Positions 9,464-17,028 of a stretch of DNA of 36,974 nt are shown piece by piece. Location of the stretch: contig JADZEX010000048.1 of assembly GCA_020850355.1 (NCBI GenBank), forward strand, positions 77,508 through 114,481, written 5' to 3'. The stretch comes from Fimbriimonadaceae bacterium. Lineage in GTDB: Bacteria > Armatimonadota > UBA10988. Made by a program: the position numbers and the translations under genes. The notes below the pieces were generated by a model. The model was not told where the DNA came from, did not search any database, and saw nothing but the letters and a program-made list of their open reading frames with translations. Position 1 is the stretch's first letter. Every line of letters begins with the position of its first letter.

Positions 9464-12400
9464 ATGCTGCCTGGCGTGCTGCTGGCCACCCTCCTCCTGG
9501 CCGTCCCCAGCCCGGTGGTCTGGTACACCTTCGACCAGCCGCAGATCGGGGCCGACAGCCGCGGCCAACACCCGCTGCAGCTCGTCGCCGACCGCGCACC
9601 GGGGGCGGTCGGGCAGGCGCTGCGCCTCGGCGGGAGCGGGTTCCAACTGCCCGGCGCCCTGGCCCCAGCGGACGCCGGCTTCGCCTTCAGCGCCTGGATG
9701 CGCTGCGATCAGGTCGATCAGAACGTCACCATCGCTGCCCAGGACGACGCCTGGCTGCTGCGGCTCGATCCGCCCAGCGAGAACGGCGCCGGCCGGCTGA
9801 GCTTCTTCGTCAACGCCAACGGCGCGCTCGAACCGCGGGTCCGCGGGCCGCTGCTGCAACCGGGCACCTGGTACCAGATCACCGCCTCCTGGGACCAGGA
9901 CTACGCCACGCTGTGGGTCAACAGCCACAGTTGGAGCCAGCGTCGGGCCGGCGCCGTGCCAGCCAGCCCGGCACCGATCGTCGTCGGCGGCCCCAGCAAG
10001 TACGGCCCGAGCGGTCTGCGGGGCCTGATCGACGAGGTCCGCCTGTACGATGGCGGCCTGACCGAGGCCGCCGTCCTGGAAAGCGTCTACGACCTCAGCG
10101 GGCCCGGCGACGGCCGGCGTGAGGCCCGCTTCGAGTTCGCCGCCCTGGACGGCTGGACCGCCCGGCCGCCCGCGACCGCCACCGTCGTCGACGGCCAACT
10201 GCGCGCTGCGGTCGATGGCGAGGGTGGCCTGCTACGGCGCAGCGGGCTGGCCGTGCCGGTCGCCGGGCAGCGCTACCTGGCGCTGCGGCTGAGCGTCGAC
10301 CGCGGCGCACGCGGCAAGCTGCTGGTCCGCAGCGACGCCGGCCTGCAGGTCGAGTCCTTCGAGCTGGTCGCCGACGGCCGGCCCCACAGCTACGTCTTCG
10401 ACACCTACCAATGGTCGGACTTCGCCGGCAGCGTGCAGGCGCTGGGACTGGTGCCGTCCGATGTCGCCGCCACCGTGGCGGTCGACTTCGTGCGCTTCGC
10501 GCCGACGCCCGAGGCGCCGCCGGAGGTGCGGCTCGAGCGACTGCTGCCCGCCGCGGTGATCCCACGCGCCGGCCGGCCGGAGGGCATCACGGTGCAGCTC
10601 CGCAACACCGGCGGCCCCGGCCGCGGGCTGTCGGCCGTGCTGCGCGGGCCGGCGCTGAGCGTGCCGCGCGCGACGCTGGAGCTGCCCGAACTGAGCTTCG
10701 GGCAGGCCCTGCCGCTACGCTGGGAGGTCACCGCGGCGCGGGCCGGAACCTTGCCGCTGTCGTGCCAGGTCAGCGGCGCCGGCAGCAGCAGCAGCAGCCT
10801 GTCGGCCAGCATCCGCTTCGCGCCGTTCGTCGCCCCGACCGTCGCCGACTACGTGCCGCCACCGCAACCCGTCGACACCGGCCCCTACCTGGTCGGCGCG
10901 ATGCACTGCCCGCTCTGGCGCCAGGGCACCCGCGGCCAGGGCGGCTGGCAGGAAATCCTGCCCTTCCCCGAGCGCGAACCAGCCCTCGGCTGGTACGACG
11001 AGGGCGACCCGGAGGTCACTGACTGGGAGCTCAAGTTCGCGCTCGACCACGGGATCAACTACTTCGTCTACTGCTGGTACCGCACCAGCCAGGGGCGGCC
11101 GGTCGAGCAGATGCTCGGCCATGCGATCCACGACGGTCTGCTGAAGTCGCGCTACGGCCAGCAGTTCAAGTTCGCCATCATGTGGGAGAACCAGAGCCGC
11201 GGCCGGGCCGGCGTGGCCGACGAGGCCGACCTGCTCCAGAACCTGCTGCCCTTCTGGATCGAGAACTACTTCCGGCAGCCGAACTACCTCACCTTCAACG
11301 GCCAGCCGCTGCTCTACATCTACCGCCCGGAGCAGTTGGTCGACGACCTGGGCAGTGTCGAGAAGGTCCGCCAGGCGCTCGAGAAGGTCCGTGCGGCGAT
11401 GCGCGCGGCGGGCTTTCCGGGCGTGATCCTGCTCGGCGAGTACCGCGGCACCGCGCCGGCGCCGTTGGAGCTGATGAAGGCCGAGGGGATCGACTGCGCC
11501 TTTGCCTACTGCTGGGGCGGCGGCGCCGATCCGACCGACGACCAGGCGATCGCCGCGCAGCAGGGCGTCTGGCAAGAGCGCCGCAAGCTGGGCGTCTTGC
11601 CGGAGATCATGACGGTCTCGATGGGCTGGGACTCGACGCCCTGGCATCCCTCGTTCACGCGTTGGCACCTGCAGCCGGGCCGCTTTCAGGAGCTCTGCGA
11701 GCGGGCCAAGGTGCATCTGGCGGGCGAACCGGCCGGCAGCCTGCAGAGCCGGATGGTGCTGCTGGACAACTGGAACGAGTTCGGCGAAGGGCATTACGTC
11801 GCGCCGCACCGCGAGCACGGCTTCGGCTACCTCGACGCGGTGCGGGCGGCCTTTGCCCCGCAGGCCGCGCCGCATGTCGACCTGGTGCCGCAGGACGTCG
11901 GCCACGGGCCCTACGACGCGCTGTTCGAGAACTACCGCCGGGTGCTGGCCGGCGCCCGGCAGCAGGTCACCGCGCCCGGCGGCCAGCAGCCGGGGCTGCT
12001 GGGCTGGTGGACCTTCAACGACCCCGCCGACGCGCCCTACGCGCTGGACTACACCGGCCACGGCCTGGGCGGGGTGCTGCGCGGCGCGACCCGGGTCGCC
12101 GGGCGGCGGGGGCAGGCGTTGCTGTGCGATGGCGGCGCGGTGAGCGTCGAGCGGCAGCCGGGCTGGGCGCCAGGCAGCGCCATCAGCGTGCTCGCCTGGT
12201 TGCGGCCCAGCGCGGCCGACCAGAACGACACCTGGTTCGTCAACTGCATCTACGGCAACGGCCTCGGTGGCTTCCGCTTCGGCTGCGCGCAGGGCCGGCT
12301 CAGCTTCGCGCTGCCGAAGCAGGCCTGGAGCCACCATGTCCGCGCCGAGACACCCCTGCCGGCCGGCGACTGGATCCACGTCGCGGCGACCTACGACGGG

Positions 12401-12598
12401 ACCACCATCCGCGTCTACCAGGCCGGCCGCCAGGTCGCCCAGGCCCCGCGCGGCGGACCGCTGCTGAAGCCGTTGGGGGCGCTCACGCTGGGCAACTTCG
12501 ACCCGCGCCACCCGGCCCACTTCCGCGGCCTGCTGGACGACGTGCAGATCTGGAACCGCGCCCTCAGCGCCGCTGAGATCGCCGCGCTGGCACAGTAA
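9464..12598 (+). CDS. Secreted LamG-WbsX(GH99-like)-LamG protein, putative glycan-active enzyme
   Basis: The protein has 1044 residues. The start is ATG 9464, with GGAG seven bases upstream; the longer frame upstream is antisense to the kinase gene. A signal peptide covers about residues 1-17. A concanavalin/LamG-like domain spans about 20-205 (VVWYTFDQP...GLIDEVRLYDGGLTE), followed by a second beta-rich region at about 220-350. The central TIM-barrel-like domain spans about 475-805 and matches the WbsX/GH99-like family: GWYDEGDPEV, NYFVYCWYR, IMWENQSR (Glu575), LLYIYRPEQ, and WNEFGEGHY (Glu772) followed by GFGYLDAVR. A second LamG domain spans about 845-1040 (GWWTFNDPAD...GLLDDVQIWNRALS). 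Family knowledge: WbsX was first named as a glycosyltransferase, but GH99-like homologues are hydrolases, so the reaction is uncertain. Secretion and two carbohydrate-binding-type domains favour polysaccharide breakdown. The next gene follows after 9 bases. Confidence 0.88.
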   Translation: MLPGVLLATLLLAVPSPVVWYTFDQPQIGADSRGQHPLQLVADRAPGAVGQALRLGGSGFQLPGALAPADAGFAFSAWMRCDQVDQNVTIAAQDDAWLLRLDPPSENGAGRLSFFVNANGALEPRVRGPLLQPGTWYQITASWDQDYATLWVNSHSWSQRRAGAVPASPAPIVVGGPSKYGPSGLRGLIDEVRLYDGGLTEAAVLESVYDLSGPGDGRREARFEFAALDGWTARPPATATVVDGQLRAAVDGEGGLLRRSGLAVPVAGQRYLALRLSVDRGARGKLLVRSDAGLQVESFELVADGRPHSYVFDTYQWSDFAGSVQALGLVPSDVAATVAVDFVRFAPTPEAPPEVRLERLLPAAVIPRAGRPEGITVQLRNTGGPGRGLSAVLRGPALSVPRATLELPELSFGQALPLRWEVTAARAGTLPLSCQVSGAGSSSSSLSASIRFAPFVAPTVADYVPPPQPVDTGPYLVGAMHCPLWRQGTRGQGGWQEILPFPEREPALGWYDEGDPEVTDWELKFALDHGINYFVYCWYRTSQGRPVEQMLGHAIHDGLLKSRYGQQFKFAIMWENQSRGRAGVADEADLLQNLLPFWIENYFRQPNYLTFNGQPLLYIYRPEQLVDDLGSVEKVRQALEKVRAAMRAAGFPGVILLGEYRGTAPAPLELMKAEGIDCAFAYCWGGGADPTDDQAIAAQQGVWQERRKLGVLPEIMTVSMGWDSTPWHPSFTRWHLQPGRFQELCERAKVHLAGEPAGSLQSRMVLLDNWNEFGEGHYVAPHREHGFGYLDAVRAAFAPQAAPHVDLVPQDVGHGPYDALFENYRRVLAGARQQVTAPGGQQPGLLGWWTFNDPADAPYALDYTGHGLGGVLRGATRVAGRRGQALLCDGGAVSVERQPGWAPGSAISVLAWLRPSAADQNDTWFVNCIYGNGLGGFRFGCAQGRLSFALPKQAWSHHVRAETPLPAGDWIHVAATYDGTTIRVYQAGRQVAQAPRGGPLLKPLGALTLGNFDPRHPAHFRGLLDDVQIWNRALSAAEIAALAQ

Positions 12599-12607
12599 GG
12601 GGGCCCC

Positions 12608-14278
12608 ATGTGGAGCTGCCTGTTGGGAGCCTGCCTGCTGGCCGCTGGGGCTGACCACCCGGTGACGCTCGGCGTCAACTGCGCCGGCAGCGCGCTGCTC
12701 ACCCGGCAGCAGATCCACTACTGGGACCACGAGCCGTTCTACGCCGCGCTCGCGGCGCTCGGCGTGCAGCAGGTTGACCTGCAGATCTGGCCAGTCACCA
12801 ACGCCGGCGCCGACAACAGCCGCCTGACCGCCGCCAGCCTGGCGCGCATCGACGCTGCGTTGCGGGCCCACGGACTGCGTTATACGCTCAACCTGGAGGT
12901 GCCGAACTTCGCCGCGTCGATGGAGGTCGACCCAGGCGTCAACGAGTTCGCGCGGCCCGGCGGGCTGCACCGCTGGGACTTGCGGATGGATTGGCTACAG
13001 GCCCTGCTGCCGGCCGTCCGCGGGCGCTCGCCGGGCTTCGTCGGCCTGACCTACGACGAGTGCGAGCACATGCTGCTGTCGGGCAACAAGTTCAGCGACT
13101 ACCCGCAGGCGAGCTTCGACCAGCCGTTATTGGCGAACACCCACGGCCTGCCGCTGCTGGCGGCCTACGACCGGCTGCTGGTCGCCGCCACGGCCCTCCG
13201 CGCGGAGCACTACCAGAACCGCGTGCCGCTGCACACCGAGCAGGTCTGGCCGGACCTGTTCCACCTGTTCGCCGCGGCCGGCTGGAACATCACGCCCAAA
13301 CTGCTCAAGGAGCATCTCAGCCCGGTGGTGATCAGCATCGCGCTCGGGGCGGCCCTGCAGTACGCCGACCGCGGCATCTCGCTGGGTGCGTCGCCCGATC
13401 TTTGGCGCTACGACCTCTACCCCGGCCACTCTCCGCAGGCGCTGCGCTCGGCGTTGCTGCTCGGGTACTGGCTCGGCTGCGACACGGTCTACGTCGAGAA
13501 CCTCGACTACGACGGTCCCGAGGGACGCCAGCCGCTGGCCGGGCCGGCCGGGTCGCTGCTGCACTGGAGCTCGGCGACCGAGTACCAAGTGACGCCGCAC
13601 GGGCAGGTCTACCGCGAGTTTGCCAGGGACTACCTCCCGGCGCATCCGCGGCGCATCGACTGGCGCGACTACCAGCCGAAGCTGGCGATCATCCGGCTGC
13701 CCGACGGCGGCTGGGGACAGTTCTCGGCCGGCCCGCAGCACGGCGAAGCCGCCTCGCGCAATCGGCTGCTGGGCAATCGCGACCACCCGCTGGACGATCC
13801 GGCGCGGGAGTGGCTGCAGGTCTGGAGCGTGCTGACCCACGGGGTCGCCCGGCCCGGTGCGCTGAGCCTCAACAACCCCTTCGTCTACCCACGCGAGCAG
13901 TGGCCCGACTTCTTCGTGCCCGTCGACAGCGTCGCGGTGTTCGACCACACCGTCCGCGGGCCGGTGCTCGACGGGGTTGAGGCGTTCGTCGTCTGCGGCC
14001 ACGCGCTGTCGGCCGCGACCTTCGCCGAGCTGACCAGCCGGGTCACTGCGGGCGCCTCGTGCCTGATCGCCCGACGGCTCTACCAGCAGCACACCACCAG
14101 CCCGCCCGGCCCGCGCTGGCGGCTGGTCGACGACTTCGCCGACCCGGCCGTGGCGGCCTGGCTGCAGCCGTTCCTGGGCCCGCCCGAGGTGGCCCGCTAC
14201 CGCTTCCGCAACCAGCTTGTCGAGTTCCGTCGCGGTGCTGTCGCCGACGCGGTGGAGGTTCGCGTGACGGACCGCTGA
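12608..14278 (+). CDS. Secreted protein of unknown family, possibly a TIM-barrel glycoside hydrolase
   Basis: The protein has 556 residues, starting at ATG 12608, just after an AAGGGGG site that overlaps the upstream stop. A short signal peptide (WSCLLGACLLAAGA) is visible. I do not recognise the family. Residues about 18-310 read like an alternating beta/alpha barrel, with strand-end acidic residues typical of glycosidases: GLTYDECEH (Asp150, Glu151, Glu153) and TVYVENLDYDG (Glu297). From about 365 to 500 a Rossmann-like region (KLAIIRLP...VAVFDHTV...VEAFVVCGHALS) resembles the glutamine-amidotransferase-like second domain of GH42-type enzymes. That two-domain plan, secretion, and the position between a WbsX-like protein and a glycyl radical enzyme suggest a hydrolase acting on the same glycan. 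This is inference from pattern only. Confidence 0.8.
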   Translation: MWSCLLGACLLAAGADHPVTLGVNCAGSALLTRQQIHYWDHEPFYAALAALGVQQVDLQIWPVTNAGADNSRLTAASLARIDAALRAHGLRYTLNLEVPNFAASMEVDPGVNEFARPGGLHRWDLRMDWLQALLPAVRGRSPGFVGLTYDECEHMLLSGNKFSDYPQASFDQPLLANTHGLPLLAAYDRLLVAATALRAEHYQNRVPLHTEQVWPDLFHLFAAAGWNITPKLLKEHLSPVVISIALGAALQYADRGISLGASPDLWRYDLYPGHSPQALRSALLLGYWLGCDTVYVENLDYDGPEGRQPLAGPAGSLLHWSSATEYQVTPHGQVYREFARDYLPAHPRRIDWRDYQPKLAIIRLPDGGWGQFSAGPQHGEAASRNRLLGNRDHPLDDPAREWLQVWSVLTHGVARPGALSLNNPFVYPREQWPDFFVPVDSVAVFDHTVRGPVLDGVEAFVVCGHALSAATFAELTSRVTAGASCLIARRLYQQHTTSPPGPRWRLVDDFADPAVAAWLQPFLGPPEVARYRFRNQLVEFRRGAVADAVEVRVTDR

Positions 14279-14329
14279 GCCCGCAGGATCGCCCGCCCCG
14301 GCTGCGTATCAGGCGGTGGTGAACCGACG

Positions 14330-16627
14330 ATGCGCTACCCCCTACCGGCGGCCGACCTGGCTGACCTGCTCGCCGTGCGGACCGCCATTCTGGCCGCACC
14401 GCTGCAGGTGGCGACAGCCCGCGCCGCGGCCTACACCCGCGTCTGGCAAGAGCACCCCGCGGCGCCCTGGATCGTGCTGAAGGCCCTGGCGCTCCGCGAG
14501 CACCTCCGCACGGTGCCGCTCTGGCTGCGGCCGGGCGACCGCCTGGCCGGGTCGCTGACCGAAACGCCCGGCGCGCTGCCGTTGCTGGTGGAGCTCGGGA
14601 TCGGTGAGAACGGCATCTTCACCACCGAAGATCCGCACCGGGCGGGTTACCTGCGCGATCAGGTGCCCGCCGAGATCCTGGAGTTCTGGGAACGGCGCAA
14701 CATGTGGGCCGCCTGGCAGGCGTACCTGCAGACCGTCGAGGGTTGGGAGCCACCCGCTGGCGAGACCCTGCCCTACAAGTTCCTGAGCTGCCAGGGTCAC
14801 CTCAGCCCGGCCTACTCCGAAGTGCTGGCGGTCGGCCTGGGTGGCCTGCGCGCCAAGGTTGCCGGTCGGCTGACCACCGAGCGTGACCCGCGGTCCCGCG
14901 AGTTCCTGACCGCCGCGGCGCTGACCCTGCAGGGGCTGAGCACCTGGATCGGACGCTACGCCGCGCTGCTGGCAGACGACCCGGACCCGGCCCGGCGCGA
15001 GGTCGGCGCCGTCGCCGCCCGGCTGGTCGACGACCCGCCGGAGACCTTCCGCGAGGCGCTGCAACTGGTCTGGTTCTGCCAGCAGGCGATCCACATCGAA
15101 GGCCACGGCTACAGCAACACGCCGGACCGGCTCGACCAGATCTTGCTGCCGTTCTACGAAGCCGACCGCGCGGCCGGGAGGATCGACGACGCCGAGGTCG
15201 TCCGGCTGTGCGCCAACTTCGTGCTGAAGATGCGCGACAACACGTTCTGGTCCGTTGAGCACAACCTGACGCAGGGAATCTGCCTCGGCGGCTCGACGGT
15301 CGACGGGCTCGATCAGACCAACCCGCTGAGCTGGCTGTGGCTGCAAGCGGCGGCGGCGATGGCGCTGCCGGAGCCGCTGGTCTGGGTGCGTTGCCACGCG
15401 GCGATGGACCGCGACTTCCTGGACTACTGCCTGCAGACGATCGCCGGCCCGACCTGCTTCCCGCTGTTCATGGGCGACCACGCCGTCCCGGCGATGCTGG
15501 CCGCGCTGGGCGTCGACCCGCTGGACGCTGCCAACTACGTCGCGGCGGGATGCAACGAGCTGGCAGTGCCGGGGATGGCCTACTTCAACCCGTGCGCCTA
15601 CGTCAACTACCTGGCCGCGCTGGAGCGCGCCGTGACGCAGGGTCGCGGTTACCGCGGACAGGCGGCGCCGGACGAACGGCTGCCCGACCCCGCCGCGCTG
15701 AACCGCTTCGAGGACCTCACCGCTGCCATCGGCACCGAACTCTGGCGGCAGGTCGAACAGAGCTACCGCCACGGGCTCCGCGAGCTGGAGTTCCAGCGCC
15801 GCTACGCGCAGTCGCCGTTGACCTCCTGCTTCTTCGCCGACTGTCTCGAGCAGGGGCACGACCTGATCGACGGCACGCGCTACAACATCCTGTCGTGCGG
15901 CGGGACCGCCTTCGCCAACCTGGTGGACTGCCTGGCGGCCCTGCGCGAGGTCGTCTACCAACGCGGCGCGGCGACGCTGGACGAGGTGGCTGCCGCCTGC
16001 GCCGCCAACTTCGCGGGGCACGAGGCCCTCCGGGCGCAGCTCCTGGCGGCACCGAAGCACGGCAACGACGACCCGCGCCTCGAGGAGTTGGTGGCTCTGG
16101 TCGAGCGCCTGCGCGACGAGCCGGTGAAGGCGATCTGCCGCGACCCGCGGAGCGGCACGCCGTTTGGCAACTGCCACGTGGTGCGCTCCAGCGCCGTGCT
16201 GGGCGGCCGCCACACCGGCGCCACCCCCGACGGGCGGCTGGCCGGCGCGCCACTGGCCAGCTCGGTGGCCGCCTGTGGCGGCGCCGAGCAGCGCGGCCCG
16301 ACGGCGCTGCTGAAGTCGATCCTGCAGCTCAACCCAGTGCAGAGCTGGCAGTGTGGCTACAACGTCAACCTGCGCTTCCAGACCGACATGCTGACCGACC
16401 CGGCCCACCGCGCCCGCGTCGCGGCGCTGGTCGACGCGTTCTTCAGCGCGGGCGGGCAGGAGCTGCAACTGAACTGCGTCGACCCGGCCACGCTGCGCGC
16501 GGCGCAGGACGATCCGGCCAGCTACCGCGACCTGGTGGTGCGGGTGGCCGGGTTCAGTGAGTTCTTCACCAAGCTCGAGCCGGCGATCCAAGACGATATC
16601 ATCGGGCGGACGGAGCATGTGGCCTGA
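14330..16627 (+). CDS. Glycyl radical enzyme (pyruvate formate-lyase-like), substrate unknown
   Basis: The protein has 765 residues, starting at ATG 14330; no strong ribosome binding site precedes it. Both hallmarks of the family are present. The active-site loop AAGCNELAVPG carries the thiyl cysteine Cys408 and the partner Glu410, the C-x-E pattern of the dehydratase/lyase group. The C-terminal radical loop RVAGFSEFF carries the glycyl radical residue Gly741, 24 residues before the end, followed by PAIQDDIIGRTEH. Pyruvate formate-lyase itself has two adjacent cysteines, which are absent here, so this is not a classical PFL. The usual substrates of its relatives include diols, choline, glycerol and aromatic acids. 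There is no signal peptide, so it is cytoplasmic and oxygen sensitive. It needs a radical SAM activase; none is encoded in the window. It is the last gene of a three-gene run with two secreted glycan-type proteins. Confidence 0.92.
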   Translation: MRYPLPAADLADLLAVRTAILAAPLQVATARAAAYTRVWQEHPAAPWIVLKALALREHLRTVPLWLRPGDRLAGSLTETPGALPLLVELGIGENGIFTTEDPHRAGYLRDQVPAEILEFWERRNMWAAWQAYLQTVEGWEPPAGETLPYKFLSCQGHLSPAYSEVLAVGLGGLRAKVAGRLTTERDPRSREFLTAAALTLQGLSTWIGRYAALLADDPDPARREVGAVAARLVDDPPETFREALQLVWFCQQAIHIEGHGYSNTPDRLDQILLPFYEADRAAGRIDDAEVVRLCANFVLKMRDNTFWSVEHNLTQGICLGGSTVDGLDQTNPLSWLWLQAAAAMALPEPLVWVRCHAAMDRDFLDYCLQTIAGPTCFPLFMGDHAVPAMLAALGVDPLDAANYVAAGCNELAVPGMAYFNPCAYVNYLAALERAVTQGRGYRGQAAPDERLPDPAALNRFEDLTAAIGTELWRQVEQSYRHGLRELEFQRRYAQSPLTSCFFADCLEQGHDLIDGTRYNILSCGGTAFANLVDCLAALREVVYQRGAATLDEVAAACAANFAGHEALRAQLLAAPKHGNDDPRLEELVALVERLRDEPVKAICRDPRSGTPFGNCHVVRSSAVLGGRHTGATPDGRLAGAPLASSVAACGGAEQRGPTALLKSILQLNPVQSWQCGYNVNLRFQTDMLTDPAHRARVAALVDAFFSAGGQELQLNCVDPATLRAAQDDPASYRDLVVRVAGFSEFFTKLEPAIQDDIIGRTEHVA

Positions 16628-16635
16628 GACGGGCG

Positions 16636-16930
16636 GGTTGGGGCACCGGAGACCCGGCAATCCGCCAGAGGACTCACGCGGAGGCGCAGCGGCGCGGAGA
16701 AGCGGCCTCTATCCAGGTACCGGAGGAACTCCGCCAGAGGTCTCACGCAACGGACCAACTGGGGCACCGGCGCCCGGCAACCCTCCAGAAGTCTCACGCA
16801 GAGGCGCTGAGACGCGGAGAAAGGGCTTCTATACAGGTCGCGGACGTAACCCTCCAGAGGACTCACGCGGAGGCGCGGAGGCGCGGAGAGGAGGGCGTCA
16901 CCAGGGCACCGGAGGATTCCGTAGAGGTCT
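16636..16930 (+). repeat. Degenerate intergenic repeat block of 69/51-bp units
   Basis: The 401-base gap between two convergent genes (16628-17028) holds a repeat block and a hairpin, and no gene. A unit beginning C-C-[GT]-C-C-A-G-A-[GA] followed by CTCACGC starts at 16662, 16731, 16782 and 16851, with a decayed fifth copy (CCGTAGAGGTCT) at 16919. Spacings are 69, 51, 69 and 68. The 69-base units continue with GAGGCGC, an interrupted CGCGGAGA and, in two copies, CTAT-CAGGT-CGGA. The 51-base unit instead carries GGGGCACCGG...CCCGGCAA, which also precedes the first unit at 16640. Units 1+2 and 3+4 therefore form a 120-base higher-order repeat. Copies differ at many bases, so the block is old or recombining. 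Confidence 0.85.
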
Positions 16931-16966
16931 GGTGACGACCCGGGGGGCGGCTTGGGGAAGAAGGGG

Positions 16967-17003
16967 ACGGCCCGCGCCCCGACTGGGTCGAGACGCGGGC
17001 CGT
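16967..17003 (-). terminator. Candidate terminator hairpin downstream of the sialate O-acetylesterase gene
   Basis: A perfect 10-bp inverted repeat pairs 16967-16976 (ACGGCCCGCG) with 16994-17003 (CGCGGGCCGT) around a 17-base loop. It lies 25 bases beyond the stop of the minus-strand gene ending at 17029. Read on the minus strand, it is followed by a pyrimidine-rich tract rather than a pure T run, so termination may be weak or factor-assisted. Confidence 0.5.
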
Positions 17004-17028
17004 GGAGACAGTCTGTGCAGGTGCGGAT

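Noticed and set aside
9302-10198. Upstream extension of the 886-residue kinase frame
   Set aside because: The extension is antisense to the first LamG domain. PAS homology begins only after GTG 9301, which has a ribosome binding site.
10785-10801. AGC triplet run
   Set aside because: It encodes a short Ser-rich linker between domains of the WbsX-like protein; no sign of a separate element.
10715-12970. Minus-strand frame of about 750 codons opposite the WbsX and LamG domains
   Set aside because: It is a shadow of well-supported domains, with low-complexity composition and no start signal.
14342-16660. Minus-strand frame of 772 codons opposite the glycyl radical enzyme
   Set aside because: It lies exactly opposite a gene with both radical-enzyme signatures; its product is Gln/Arg/Val-rich and unlike any protein family.
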